Source: Virgibacillus_N oceani_A (GTDB lineage: Bacteria; Bacillota; Bacilli; Bacillales; Amphibacillaceae). Taken from it: 64,000 nucleotides of DNA. Under the pieces are notes generated by a model, which ran no database searches, was not told where the DNA came from, and was given only the letters and a program-made list of their open reading frames with translations. The stretch lies in the NCBI GenBank assembly GCA_041521345.1, contig JBGOHB010000002.1; one strand, given 5' to 3'. Both the position numbers and the translations under genes were made by a program. Shown in pieces: positions 52,016 through 61,486 of this stretch (within the stretch, counting starts at the first letter, position 1; the number at the start of each line of letters is the position of its first letter).

Positions 52016-54457
52016 CTAAAATATTCTTACGTATCCACCTTTTACTTTTCCGTATGGGCCGTACCTGAAAGGTGTTGCTTTCTTTTCCCAACCTTCTATG
52101 TTGCTTAAGATGTCGTTAATCCGCATTGTCTCTGATCGTTTTAAACGGTTTACTTTTTCACTGAAACACTCTTCCCATATTTCAGCCGCACATATACGGT
52201 CACGATTCATAAGTTCCACGTCACTGCGGCCAAAATCTCCAGACCAATACATTTTCCGAGTAGCCTTATCCTTTTTATACCAATCAACCGGTACTTTTCT
52301 TTCAACAAATTCACGTATAATACTTTCCCAAGGATCCTGTTCTGCATGATTCTCCTGCTGCCGCTTTGCCTCCGCTAACAGATCTCCCGTTAATATCAGC
52401 GACTCGCCCAGCCGCCAATACATAACTGCCTCAGCCCATAACTGATCAACTTCACCGTCTAAATCATCAAACACGCTTTTAATCGGCTGCTGCACACCTA
52501 CGTCAACGGGAAGAAAACGCCGGCCGCCTGTTGGATCCTTTAAATAATCACTTCTATTACTGGTGCCAAAAAACACGTTTTTACGTGGATGCTTTTCCGT
52601 TTTACGTGCATAAGCTGCCCGGTAATGATCTTCAGTCCTTGTTAAAAAACCTTTGATGGTGTTTAAATCTGATTTATTGTAAGCACTCATTTCACTGATT
52701 TCTACTATCCATACTCCTTGAAGTAGTTCAGCCGCATCTTTACCTTCAAATGATTCCAGGGCATCACTAAACCAGGTCTGCCCCATTTTATGGATCAAGG
52801 TGGATTTACCCAATCCCTGCTCCCCGGTTAGTACAGGCATGGTGTCGTGTTTTATTCCGGGACTCGTGGCACGGGCTACAGCTGCAGTAAATGATTTACG
52901 GGTAACGGCACGCGAGTAAGCCGTGTCTGCAGCACCCAGATAATCAATAAACAGCGTATCCAGCCTTTTTACACCATCCCATTTCAAACTGTGTAAGTAG
53001 TCGGTAACCGGATTAAAAGCGTGCTTTGCGGCGCATTGACTTAAAGCATGCATCATTTTTTCTTTGGATTGGAAACCTAAAATCTTTTCCAAGTAAATAA
53101 GTAATCCGGAGTCGTCATTTTCCGACCATTTAAATTCCCCTTCTTGGTTGTTTCTGGGCGCCCAGGGCAACGGCGCAATACCTACAATGGAATCTGCAAA
53201 GTCATCTAATAGAATCCTGCCCTTTAAATTATTTTCTCCCTCAAGCGCAATTAATATATTCTCAATTGTCTTTTGCGGCTGTCCGGTGGAAGGATGGATC
53301 TTAAGCATTTTTATCCAGCTGTAATCTTCCTTTTTAACCTCGGATCCCGGGTTATCCTCCGGAGCATCCGCTGCCGGATCACCGAAATCCGCAATAGCCT
53401 GTTCGTACCGTTCCTGGTTAATAATTTCAGCTACTCCCGCATCATTTAAAGCAAAAGCGCTCATCTGCGTAAATGAAGGCAGCTTATTAACCGGAGTTTC
53501 CGGCTTGGCATCGTCGTCCTCATCTCCGTACTTATGCAACCGTACCAGGTCAAAAGCATTTACTAATTTACCGCTGCAGGGATCCGTAGCATGGTGAGAG
53601 TAAAGGAAAAGCCCATCATCGTATATCACGGCACCGCCTACAGTGGATCCGTCTACAAACGTATACCTGCCATCATCAGTGGGCTCATATACACCGGGTA
53701 AAAACGTCTGAATAGCGCTGTGGATATCATACTGCCGGCAAAATGCGCCGATAACGCCACGTTTTTCAAGCGGATTACCTTGTTTGGCTGCAAGCCTTAC
53801 ATGGGATTCACTGGCTCCCGGCACCTGTGGCCACTCTTGAATGTTTCGCCAGTCAGTGTACATGGAAAGTAACCCATCAACATCCAGAAGCGGCTTATCA
53901 GCGAACTGGAAAACATACTGGCTGTCAGCTGAAACACTTGGCCAGTACATCAGCCTGGAAGCTTCAAATGTGGTAGGGTCTGCCAAGGACATCCCGATGA
54001 TGGAAGCCAGTTTCCGGGCTAACGGCTCGTACTCATCCGCTGTAGCAGTCCGATTAATAGGAACAAGAGCACGTAACCTTGGTTTGCCCGGCTCATGCTT
54101 CCTCGTGCTGTACGTGGCATAAGCACACCCTAAGCCTTCCAAGCGCTTCAGTACGTCCTCTGTGCCCCCTGCTGGGATGTTATCCAGGTCAAGGGTTAGT
54201 ACGTCCCTACCGGACACATTGGAAGCTTTTCGCCGGTGGTTTTTAAGTTCACCGGCGACAAAACCTCCTACGTCTTTAAGATCATCTTGCTGGCGCTTCG
54301 GCATTTTGAGATATTCTTCAAGCGTTTCTGTGCCCCTCACAGCTGTCCGGAGACGATCTACTAAGTCAGACCAATATAAAGTTTGTGCTGGCCACTGGGT
54401 AGCCCTGCGGCTGTTCCCCGCGGAAATGGTAATCTGTCTGTCGTATTGTAGTGTCAA
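52016..54457 (-). CDS. Primase-helicase, VapE/VirE family
   Basis: 813 residues, TTG start 54457. The N-terminal half has a primase-polymerase-like domain (VLTLDLDNIPAGG with acidic catalytic motif, YATYSTRKHEPGKPRLRALV). The C-terminal half is VirE/VapE (SF3-like helicase): Walker A GEQGLGKSTLIH near residue 545, Walker B-like VWIVEISEM, then FFGTSNRSDYLKDPTGGRRF (motif C/sensor). Initiates phage replication. The iteron cluster follows it. Confidence 0.9.
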   Translation of the reverse strand: MTLQYDRQITISAGNSRRATQWPAQTLYWSDLVDRLRTAVRGTETLEEYLKMPKRQQDDLKDVGGFVAGELKNHRRKASNVSGRDVLTLDLDNIPAGGTEDVLKRLEGLGCAYATYSTRKHEPGKPRLRALVPINRTATADEYEPLARKLASIIGMSLADPTTFEASRLMYWPSVSADSQYVFQFADKPLLDVDGLLSMYTDWRNIQEWPQVPGASESHVRLAAKQGNPLEKRGVIGAFCRQYDIHSAIQTFLPGVYEPTDDGRYTFVDGSTVGGAVIYDDGLFLYSHHATDPCSGKLVNAFDLVRLHKYGDEDDDAKPETPVNKLPSFTQMSAFALNDAGVAEIINQERYEQAIADFGDPAADAPEDNPGSEVKKEDYSWIKMLKIHPSTGQPQKTIENILIALEGENNLKGRILLDDFADSIVGIAPLPWAPRNNQEGEFKWSENDDSGLLIYLEKILGFQSKEKMMHALSQCAAKHAFNPVTDYLHSLKWDGVKRLDTLFIDYLGAADTAYSRAVTRKSFTAAVARATSPGIKHDTMPVLTGEQGLGKSTLIHKMGQTWFSDALESFEGKDAAELLQGVWIVEISEMSAYNKSDLNTIKGFLTRTEDHYRAAYARKTEKHPRKNVFFGTSNRSDYLKDPTGGRRFLPVDVGVQQPIKSVFDDLDGEVDQLWAEAVMYWRLGESLILTGDLLAEAKRQQENHAEQDPWESIIREFVERKVPVDWYKKDKATRKMYWSGDFGRSDVELMNRDRICAAEIWEECFSEKVNRLKRSETMRINDILSNIEGWEKKATPFRYGPYGKVKGGYVRIF

Positions 54458-54478
54458 AATCTCCTCACCTGCTTTCTA

Positions 54479-54802
54479 TTACCTTCCAGCCTTTTCGTCT
54501 TCCTCTATCAACCTATCCAAGTACCATTTGGCTTTTTTCAAATCTTCCACGCCATTTTTATATTGGTACCGGCTTACGTATTTAATGATGTTCCCGACCA
54601 GATAGCCCTGATCCCCAGGTAGCTGTTTTGTAACATCCATGATCACATCAATAGTTTCTATCTTCCCCTGCTTGTAGTGCGGCGGGTGATTCACGTTGTC
54701 GAGCTTGAGATGTTCAATATTAGGAACTTTGGGCATAGGCACTTCAGGTAAATCCGTAAAAGGGTCTTTTAAACCTGAAAAAGGGTTTTTTAGTTTAATC
54801 AC
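54479..54802 (-). CDS. DUF3310 domain protein
   Basis: 107 residues, GTG start 54802 with AGGAGG. NHPPHYKQGKIETIDVIMDV, then YLVGNIIKYVSRYQYKNGVE and DLKKAKWYLDRLI are the DUF3310 (SaV-like) pattern. Common in phage replication modules; a nucleotide-metabolism role has been suggested but is unproven. Confidence 0.88.
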   Translation of the reverse strand: MIKLKNPFSGLKDPFTDLPEVPMPKVPNIEHLKLDNVNHPPHYKQGKIETIDVIMDVTKQLPGDQGYLVGNIIKYVSRYQYKNGVEDLKKAKWYLDRLIEEDEKAGR

Positions 54803-54812
54803 TGTATACCTC

Positions 54813-55250
54813 CTAATCTAAGAAATCGTAATGTATTTCCAATTTGGGTATGCCTTCATAATCTTCAAAATAGTGATTGAGTGGGTAGAGCTCCAGCAAA
54901 CCGTTTAAATACGGTCTTTCCTTTCCGTACCAAAGCTTAATAGAAGGTAATGTAGTTTCATGAGATTTCTCTATTTTGAAGTCACAGCCTTTCAGCTTTT
55001 TTAAATAAGCCTGCAGCAATTTTCCGTTTATGATTAAACCGTCAAAGTCAGCAGGCAATGTGCTTGAAACAGAAAATATATGCAGCGTTCTTTCCAAATG
55101 GTTTAACCTTTCCTGATCTGGTGGAATAAGAATGCCCTTGGCCTTTTTCTTTTTCCTCTCCAGAGCGGCAATTTCAGACTTTCTTTCCTGCCGCTCTTTC
55201 TTCATCTTTTCCTTAACTTTGGTGGTGCTTCCGACTATTTTTATTTCCAT
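54813..55250 (-). CDS. Uncharacterised phage protein
   Basis: 145 residues. A strongly basic helical N-terminus (KEKMKKERQERKSEIAALER, then KKKKAKG) precedes a mixed domain (DFDGLIINGKLLQAYLKKLK...KLEIHYDFLD). GAGGAGG before ATG; the first 10 bases overlap the HTH gene upstream. Not recognised. Confidence 0.62.
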   Translation of the reverse strand: MEIKIVGSTTKVKEKMKKERQERKSEIAALERKKKKAKGILIPPDQERLNHLERTLHIFSVSSTLPADFDGLIINGKLLQAYLKKLKGCDFKIEKSHETTLPSIKLWYGKERPYLNGLLELYPLNHYFEDYEGIPKLEIHYDFLD

Positions 55251-55417
55251 CTCAGTACCTCCTCATAGGCATCATCAAGTCCGGTTCTCTGGGCTTTAAG
55301 TTTTACGGCGTTAACAGATCTGCCAAGTTTATTCGCAATACCTTTTATACTAACTACGCCCCATCTATCTTCAAGGTAATCAAGTTCTTCCTGAGACCAC
55401 TTCTTTCCTCGTCCCAT
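55241..55417 (-). CDS. Small Myb/SANT-like helix-turn-helix protein
   Basis: 58 residues: MGRGKKWSQEELDYLEDRWG, then VVSIKGIANKLGRSVNAVKL, a three-helix DNA-binding pattern with tryptophans at 7 and 19. AAAAGGAGG lies 7 bases before ATG 55417. The end overlaps the next start by 10 bases. Probably a small DNA-binding regulator. Confidence 0.75.
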   Translation of the reverse strand: MGRGKKWSQEELDYLEDRWGVVSIKGIANKLGRSVNAVKLKAQRTGLDDAYEEVLRWK

Positions 55418-55459
55418 TTACAAGCCTCCTTTTGTGTCGGTTTTTAATCGGACTACTTA

Positions 55460-55663
55460 TTAAATATTGACTACTTCTAACTCCCAATCTTCAATTACTT
55501 TTGGCATTAACTTTTTATTGAAATTGAATGTTCCGTTTTCAGCGCATAATATAGAGTAACCGTCATTGTCATATACTGGGTACTTCTCGCCTTCTAAAAA
55601 AACTCTATCTTCCGCTTTGAAATTTTCTTTTGGAACTACATAATAAAGTAATTGCTTTTCCAT
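55460..55663 (-). CDS. Small uncharacterised phage protein
   Basis: 67 residues from ATG 55663 (AAGGAGG 8 bases upstream): MEKQLLYYVVPKENFKAEDR and a beta-rich body. Starts further up are inside the sigma gene end and lack a binding site. Function unknown. Confidence 0.6.
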   Translation of the reverse strand: MEKQLLYYVVPKENFKAEDRVFLEGEKYPVYDNDGYSILCAENGTFNFNKKLMPKVIEDWELEVVNI

Positions 55664-55700
55664 TTTAATTTCCTCCTTGTTTTGTTGCATTTGGTGTCTA

Positions 55701-56369
55701 CTACGACCCAACTTGCTCCAAATACCTCTCACCGATCTGCTTAAGTTGCCTGCTAATCCACACTTGAGAAACGCCTAATTTTTCACTGATAATACGCTGC
55801 TGAAATCCTTTCATCCTCATATCAATGATTGTCTGTTCATCTGGATTCAACCGGTCAATAAAATCATTTACAAAAACTACTGAATAATCTGCTTCACTGC
55901 CTAACCGGTCCAGCAGCGTGACTTTTTCATTTTCATCGAAAACAGTCTGATCGACTGAATCGACATCCATTCTGCTTAACATAGCAATCTCCACATCTTT
56001 TGCAGGAACGTTCATTTTTTCCGCTATTTCTTTTTCCGTACAACCTTCCAAGCCTGCAACGTTTATTTTATTGGCCAGCTCTATAGCTGTTCTGGGAAAC
56101 CTGACAATTTTCCCTTTATCCCTTATAAACCGCAGCGCTTCAAATTTAATTGTCCTGATCGCATAAGAAGAAAACCTGTAACCTAAGCTTGAATCAAACC
56201 TGCGATACGCTTTCAAAAAGCCTATTTTTCCTTCACTGATAAGATCTTCTTGGTCCATACCAACGTTTTTTGCAGTTGGCAGAAACGGCCTTAAAGTTTT
56301 ATAAATCAATCTGTAATGTTTTTGATAACATTCATCCTCACTTAATAGCTCCCCGTTTATTAGTTTCAT
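55701..56369 (-). CDS. Phage sigma-70 family sigma factor
   Basis: 222 residues. Region 2 is MDQEDLISEGKIGFLKAYRR then FRFSSYAIRTIK-like RFSSYAIRTIKFEALRFIRD. Region 3 is GCTEKEIAEKMNVPAKDVEI. Region 4 helix-turn-helix is MKGFQQRIISEKLGVSQVWI. Resembles SigB/SigF-type factors. It could direct RNA polymerase to phage middle or late promoters, alongside the RinA-like activator. GGAGAG before ATG. Confidence 0.88.
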   Translation of the reverse strand: MKLINGELLSEDECYQKHYRLIYKTLRPFLPTAKNVGMDQEDLISEGKIGFLKAYRRFDSSLGYRFSSYAIRTIKFEALRFIRDKGKIVRFPRTAIELANKINVAGLEGCTEKEIAEKMNVPAKDVEIAMLSRMDVDSVDQTVFDENEKVTLLDRLGSEADYSVVFVNDFIDRLNPDEQTIIDMRMKGFQQRIISEKLGVSQVWISRQLKQIGERYLEQVGS

Positions 56370-56381
56370 TTTGATGCTCTC

Positions 56382-58340
56382 CTAATCTTTCATATAGTAG
56401 TCTGATATAAAGCCATCTGCTTCAAGCGGTAACCCTGGAGCCCAGTCAATAGACTGTCCCATGATTTGTTCAACTGCTGCAAGATCTGCCTGTTCTTTCG
56501 GTACGTCCAGTACAACTTCATCATGCACATGCATAACAGTCTGATAGCCTGCATTGTGCAGCCGTTCCAGCGACACAGCCAAGCAGTCCCTTGCAATAGC
56601 CTGTACCACGTTCTCCGCCAATTTGCCGCCATAAGTGCCTATTTTTTCAAACTTTCTTGTTGTTTGATTCATGCCCCAGTAGTGGACAGCCTCTTTGCCG
56701 AAATCATTTTCAGATAAAAACGGCTTCACATAATACAGTTTCCGTTTACTTGGCAGCTGGATGGTAAGGAAGTCCAAGCCGTTTACAATGTCACTCTCAC
56801 GCTGCAGAATTAAGCCTTTTACACCTACTGGCTGACCGTCTCGTAATACGGCAAGAGCAGCGTTTTCTAAGCTGTACCATAAATCTACGATTCTTCTGTT
56901 AGCTGATCTCCACCGCTTCACAATGTCCGGCAGTTCCTCCTCTGATAAACCCATGTTAAGAGCTCCCATACTGATCAATGCGCCGGCAGCTCCCTGGTAA
57001 CCAAGAGCAAGTTCAGACACTTTACCTTTCTGCCGGAGGTCAGAACCTTTGGTAATTTCTTCAATTGGAACACCAAACATGGCACTGGCTGAAGCTTCAT
57101 AAATTTTCCCGTGAGTGTTGAAAACGTCCAGCCGCCACTGCTCACCGGCAAGCCAAGCTATTACTCTTGCTTCAATGGCAGAAAAATCGGAAATTACAAA
57201 AGTGTGTCCTTCACTAGGGATAAAGGCAGTCCGGATAAGCTGTGATAAAGTATCCGGTACGTTTCCGTAAATCATCTTTAAACCCTCTTCATTTTTATTC
57301 TGAACAATACCACGAGCTAGGCTTAAGGTGTCCATATAGTTTCTCGGCAGGTTCTGTACCTGGACAAGTCTACCTGCCCATCTGCCCGTGCGATTGGCGC
57401 CGTAGAACTGCAGCAACCCTCTTGCACGCCCATCGTGTCCCCCGGCATCCACCATAGCCTGGTATTTTTTAATGCTTGTTTTAGACATTTCTTGCCGAAT
57501 CTCAAGCACGCGTTTTACATCATCTGAAGCAGTCTCGAGTAGCTCGGAAACAGTTTCTTTCTGCAGGTTAGGAACTTCCAAACCTTTACCTTCCAGCCAA
57601 GGCTTTAACTGAGCTGTGCTATTGGGGTTATCCAGTCCTGTGATTTTTACAGCTTCTGTTCTTAATTGATCTGTTGTAAGGTTGCTTATGTAGATTGCGC
57701 CGTCAATTAATCGCTGGTCTACATTAATCCCGGTAACATTAATCTGCTGATCTAGCTGCCATAATCTTTCTTCAGCTTCAGGTACAGGAAAATTGGAAAG
57801 TTTATTTTCGATAGCTTTTTCTACTTCAACGTCCTGCACGCAATAATCTTTAAATAACTCCCACTTTTCCGGTTCATGGTGAGGAAGCGTCCTGGTGCGG
57901 TTGCCGTTCTTTTTTGTCGGTTTGGTAGGCGTGCAGAATAACTTAATAAGCGCATTACCTGCTGTCATTTTCTGCTTTTCCTGTGGAAACCCTAACGCTT
58001 TTGCTGTTGCTCCAAGACCGGCAGTGAATCCGCAATACATACCATGCAGCATGGTGTCTCTCCATTGATTTAGAGGAGTGTTATAAAACTTGCTTAATGC
58101 ATACCACTCAAAAGCTGCGTTATAGCTGTGTTTGGTCACGTTTGGATCTGATAAGGCGTTTATAATTTCATCCGGTATAATCTCCCATTTAGTAAGATCT
58201 ACAATTTTTGTAGGGCGGCCGTCTACCGAATACGCAAAAAGTAGAATTTCAAAATCAGGACTTTGAACATATTTATAAAGCCCGCTTTTTTTAAGGCCCA
58301 CACTGCTAAATGTCTCTAAATCTATGAATAGTTTATTCAT
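56382..58340 (-). CDS. Phage DNA polymerase, family A
   Basis: 652 residues. The 3'-5' exonuclease begins FIDLETFSSVGLKKSGLYKY; polymerase motif A is ISDFSAIEARVIAWLAGEQW near residue 395, motif B follows in the RQKGKVSELALGYQG helix, and motif C is MHVHDEVVLDVP near 610. No 5'-3' exonuclease. Replicates phage DNA with the primase-helicase. Overlaps the HNH gene by 4 bases. Confidence 0.94.
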   Translation of the reverse strand: MNKLFIDLETFSSVGLKKSGLYKYVQSPDFEILLFAYSVDGRPTKIVDLTKWEIIPDEIINALSDPNVTKHSYNAAFEWYALSKFYNTPLNQWRDTMLHGMYCGFTAGLGATAKALGFPQEKQKMTAGNALIKLFCTPTKPTKKNGNRTRTLPHHEPEKWELFKDYCVQDVEVEKAIENKLSNFPVPEAEERLWQLDQQINVTGINVDQRLIDGAIYISNLTTDQLRTEAVKITGLDNPNSTAQLKPWLEGKGLEVPNLQKETVSELLETASDDVKRVLEIRQEMSKTSIKKYQAMVDAGGHDGRARGLLQFYGANRTGRWAGRLVQVQNLPRNYMDTLSLARGIVQNKNEEGLKMIYGNVPDTLSQLIRTAFIPSEGHTFVISDFSAIEARVIAWLAGEQWRLDVFNTHGKIYEASASAMFGVPIEEITKGSDLRQKGKVSELALGYQGAAGALISMGALNMGLSEEELPDIVKRWRSANRRIVDLWYSLENAALAVLRDGQPVGVKGLILQRESDIVNGLDFLTIQLPSKRKLYYVKPFLSENDFGKEAVHYWGMNQTTRKFEKIGTYGGKLAENVVQAIARDCLAVSLERLHNAGYQTVMHVHDEVVLDVPKEQADLAAVEQIMGQSIDWAPGLPLEADGFISDYYMKD

Positions 58341-59041
58341 ACACTCTCACTCCATTTAGCCCCTTTTTCCAGGTTTTCAGCCGCCCATAAAGGCTGTAAA
58401 TTTTTATAGTTAAAGCATTCTTTTTGCTGGTCTTCATCAGCCAGGTTAAATGAAGCACATGGTCTTATATGATCTATGTGCCATTCACCGTAATTGCTCC
58501 AGGACATCCCCGGTTGAAACTGCTTCTCCAGATGCTTCTTTAAATCCCGAACTGAACAACCTATTAGATCTAAAGTTCTCCCCGATTTGATCTCACCGTT
58601 CAGGGCATGGAGCACTCGTCTTCTTAATACATATTTAAGCCGAAAATGAGAATCATTTTTCAAACGTTTACGCTGATACTCAGCAAAATAAGCCGATCTT
58701 TCTTCTTTGTGTTTTTGGTAATATTTCTTTCTCTTAGCTTTTATTATTTCTCTGTTTTCTTCCTGATATTTTCTTTTTCGTGCAGCTACTTTCTCCCTGT
58801 TTTCTTCTCGGTAAACCTTTACTTTTGCTTTTATCCTTTCTTTATCTCGCTCATAGATCTTTTGTTTCGTAGCCCTGATCTTCTCTTTGTTGTTAACCCG
58901 ATATACTTTTGCCTGAGCGTTTAAGCATCTTTTGCATCTAGGAGTCAACCCATCTTTTTTCTGGCAATTTTTATTGAAATAGGTGCTTGTCGCGGGGAAA
59001 GAATCCCCGCAATTAGTGCACCTTTTTAAACTTTTTATCAT
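58337..59041 (-). CDS. HNH endonuclease with tandem 15-residue basic repeats
   Basis: 234 residues. An N-terminal zinc site (CTNCGDSF, CKRC) leads to about five tandem 15-residue repeats, such as VYREENREKVAARKR and KYQEENREIIKAKRK, giving a long basic helix. The C-terminal HNH core is EWHIDHIRPCASFNLADEDQ then YKNLQPLWAAENLEKG. Probably a free-standing homing-type endonuclease set between polymerase and ssDNA-binding genes; both junctions are 4-base overlaps. Confidence 0.88.
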   Translation of the reverse strand: MIKSLKRCTNCGDSFPATSTYFNKNCQKKDGLTPRCKRCLNAQAKVYRVNNKEKIRATKQKIYERDKERIKAKVKVYREENREKVAARKRKYQEENREIIKAKRKKYYQKHKEERSAYFAEYQRKRLKNDSHFRLKYVLRRRVLHALNGEIKSGRTLDLIGCSVRDLKKHLEKQFQPGMSWSNYGEWHIDHIRPCASFNLADEDQQKECFNYKNLQPLWAAENLEKGAKWSESV

Positions 59042-59757
59042 ATCCCGTACACGCCGCCGTTAATCGGCTGACCTGTTACCGGATCAATCTGCTGTTGTGG
59101 TTGCTGCTGTGGCGCCTGTTGTTGATACTGTTGTTGCTGTGGCGGCTGTTGATATTGTTGCTGCTGGAACTGCTGTGGCGCCTGCTGTTGAGGTTGCTGT
59201 GGAGCGCCTCCGAAATCACTTGCAGCATCCGGAGCAGATCCGGCCAATGGCTCACCGTCACGTGTTTTTAATACGTTCGTACTGATGTAAACACCAACTC
59301 CGGATTTACCAGCAAATTTATAAGGGTTAAAGTTTACCGCGATCTGGCCGTACATACCGCTGTAAACCTCAGTCGGGTCAATAATCTGATTCATGTTTTG
59401 GTCAACAACTTTTGGAGGATAATCCGGTTTAGTTGTAGCCGTGAACACCCAGTGACCTTTGCACTCCTCGCCAAACGGCATGCCGTCAGAAGGCTTTACG
59501 CCGTCACCGTCGTGGATCGGAATTGCTACGTTTGGAGGGATAACTCCGTTCCAGTTTTTCTCTTTCCCTTTCTGTTTAGCTGCTTCAATAGCTGCATCGA
59601 TTTTTGCTTTTGTAGCCGTATCAGACTTAGGCAAAAGAACAGTAACACTGTATTTTGGCTCCCCGCCATACTGCCCCTCGCTTGGCTTCAAAAGACTTAC
59701 AAAACTGAAACGTACCTCACCTGTTACTACTCTTGTTGGATTTGCTTGATTTGACAT
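59038..59757 (-). CDS. DUF2815 ssDNA-binding-like protein with Gln-rich tail
   Basis: 239 residues. The OB-like core (1-165: VTGEVRFSFVSLLKPSEGQY, KYSVTVLLPKSDTATKAKI, then SGMYGQIAVNFNPYKFAGKS) is DUF2815. Residues 185-225 are nearly all Gln and Pro (QQQYQQPPQQQQ type), ending DPVTGQPINGG. Low-complexity tails of SSB proteins recruit partners. AAAGGAG before ATG. Confidence 0.87.
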   Translation of the reverse strand: MSNQANPTRVVTGEVRFSFVSLLKPSEGQYGGEPKYSVTVLLPKSDTATKAKIDAAIEAAKQKGKEKNWNGVIPPNVAIPIHDGDGVKPSDGMPFGEECKGHWVFTATTKPDYPPKVVDQNMNQIIDPTEVYSGMYGQIAVNFNPYKFAGKSGVGVYISTNVLKTRDGEPLAGSAPDAASDFGGAPQQPQQQAPQQFQQQQYQQPPQQQQYQQQAPQQQPQQQIDPVTGQPINGGVYGI

Positions 59758-59777
59758 TTTAAAATCTCTCCTTTTTT

Positions 59778-60155
59778 TTATTCGCTTATTTTAAAATTAA
59801 ATGCTTCTTCTGGTTTTTCCAATGTGTCGAGAATCGCTTTCCAAAGAGTGCTTTTTCGAATTACTCTTTGAAAAAAATCATCTCCATCTTTAAACTTCTC
59901 AATTAAACTGACATCGTTACAGTTTAACCAATAGCGGTCTCGTTTCCTATAAAGGAAATAGAGTACATTTTGAAGGTGGTCCTTATCCATGTTTTCCAAT
60001 TCGTGCTTTGTTCCGTAGCCGTCTATCCAAAAAGTATTATTCAGCACATTTTCAGTTTTATATGGGTTAAATCTTTTATTCTGTTTTTCACTAAGTTTCA
60101 ATTCAGCCAAACTGGCATAGTACTCTTCTGCAGCTAATTCTGCCATTTCTCCCAT
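59778..60155 (-). CDS. Uncharacterised phage protein
   Basis: 125 residues starting MGEMAELAAEEYYASLAELK (AAAAGGAGG upstream). A helical N-terminus is followed by a Trp/Tyr-rich body (FWIDGYGTKHELENMDKDHL, YFLYRKRDRYWLN). Not recognised. Between DUF2815 and DUF2800 genes. Confidence 0.62.
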   Translation of the reverse strand: MGEMAELAAEEYYASLAELKLSEKQNKRFNPYKTENVLNNTFWIDGYGTKHELENMDKDHLQNVLYFLYRKRDRYWLNCNDVSLIEKFKDGDDFFQRVIRKSTLWKAILDTLEKPEEAFNFKISE

Positions 60156-60176
60156 CTGTCTAACCTCCTTTTATTT

Positions 60177-60302
60177 TTAGTACAGGTGATCGGTGTCGCA
60201 TTCCTCGCAGCTCCGCGGATGACCCGGATCATCGCCGTCAAGATACTCACCGCAATGCTGGCAAATAAAACCTTCTATTATTAAATCTGCAACTTCTCCC
60301 AT
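60177..60302 (-). CDS. Tiny zinc-ribbon protein, 41 residues
   Basis: MGEVADLIIEGFICQHCGEY then LDGDDPGHPRSCEECDTDHL: two CxxC pairs, a compact metal-binding fold. GGAGG lies 10 bases before ATG, which overlaps the DUF2800 stop as TAATG. Similar tiny ribbons accompany phage recombination genes. Confidence 0.75.
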   Translation of the reverse strand: MGEVADLIIEGFICQHCGEYLDGDDPGHPRSCEECDTDHLY

Positions 60303-61486
60303 TACTTGAAGTCCTCCTCTGCACTTATTTCATTAGTGACCGCTTCCCGCTTGTCACTAGCAGGGGCAAGTGTAGGTTTACCTTTTGACTTTTTAACCAG
60401 TTCCGGCTCCTCGAGTAACTCACGGTACTGCTTTTTGCCAAGCTGTTTTTCCAGTTTCGGCACCGTCAAAGGAACACGTTCATACAGCATTGCTTCATCC
60501 AAGCCGTTTTCTTTTAGATGTTCAAATGCTTTATCCTGGTCAACGTATTGCCTGCTGCCTCTGCCTTCCACAGCCTTCCAACCGGCAATCTCATTGCCTT
60601 TCAAACTTTCTTTTAATGCGTAATCCTTTAAAGCCTTTATCCAGGATTCAATAGCAAGTCCTTTATTGAGAAACTCCCCTACCTCTTTATTTGAGATCAG
60701 CGGCGGCTTTAAATCTTTGAAATCCTCCAAAGCGGAAAACTCCTCGGCTCTTGCCCGGCAGGTAGCTTTTGCTTTACAAAACTTACAGTGATCCCCGGGC
60801 ACGTATTCCCCGGTGCCGTCAAAAGCTTGTTGAGCAATAGGTTTGACTTCTTCCCCCCAGGCAAGCAAATCGTCAAGGGGAAGCTCATATTCAGAGATGC
60901 TGTCCAGCCTCGGCTGAATGATTGCCAGTTTAATAGTCTTGATCGGGTACAGTATGCTGTAAGCTATATAAGCCCCTAATGCATAAAGCTTCATTTGTGA
61001 GTTATCTTCAGCTGATACAGGAATACCTTTGCCATATTTAAAATCAATAACGTGAAGCGTATCACCTCCAATGATGATGCAGTCGGCAGTCCCAAAACCT
61101 TCCGGTGCATAATTGCTGTAATCCACCCGCTTTTCAATTGCTACGTAAGGCTGTGAGTCCATGCTGTTGGTAACGTTTTTCAGATAGTCCAAGTATGTTT
61201 CCGTATGCTTCAGCATTTCCTTGTGGTAAAGTGTTTCTCCACTAAATTCTTTCTTTTTTAATTGGTTAAGCTGCTTCCGGTATTCACCCTGGCCGATCGG
61301 CTCGATGAAATGTTTCCGGGCTTTTAACTCGGCAATTTCATGGGCAAGCTCACCCTCAGCTGTGTAAAAGGTATTCTTATCCTCAAACTGCTCTTCGAGC
61401 CGCGCTGAAGGTGTACAGGTGAGCCACCTACTTGAAGCACTGGCAGACAACAGGGCGTGCTTACGATCAGCATGTGCCTGCGTCAT
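60302..61486 (-). CDS. DUF2800 PD-(D/E)XK nuclease-like protein
   Basis: 394 residues. Core GFGTADCIIIGGDTLHVIDF (with the following KYGKG) holds the D...DxK catalytic pattern, then NSQMKLYALGAY helix and a Cys cluster CKFCKAKATCRA (plus an earlier Cys) as in Cas4/RecB-type Fe-S nucleases. Likely a recombination exonuclease working with the DUF2815 protein. ATGA overlap with the Gln-rich gene upstream. Confidence 0.88.
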   Translation of the reverse strand: MTQAHADRKHALLSASASSRWLTCTPSARLEEQFEDKNTFYTAEGELAHEIAELKARKHFIEPIGQGEYRKQLNQLKKKEFSGETLYHKEMLKHTETYLDYLKNVTNSMDSQPYVAIEKRVDYSNYAPEGFGTADCIIIGGDTLHVIDFKYGKGIPVSAEDNSQMKLYALGAYIAYSILYPIKTIKLAIIQPRLDSISEYELPLDDLLAWGEEVKPIAQQAFDGTGEYVPGDHCKFCKAKATCRARAEEFSALEDFKDLKPPLISNKEVGEFLNKGLAIESWIKALKDYALKESLKGNEIAGWKAVEGRGSRQYVDQDKAFEHLKENGLDEAMLYERVPLTVPKLEKQLGKKQYRELLEEPELVKKSKGKPTLAPASDKREAVTNEISAEEDFK

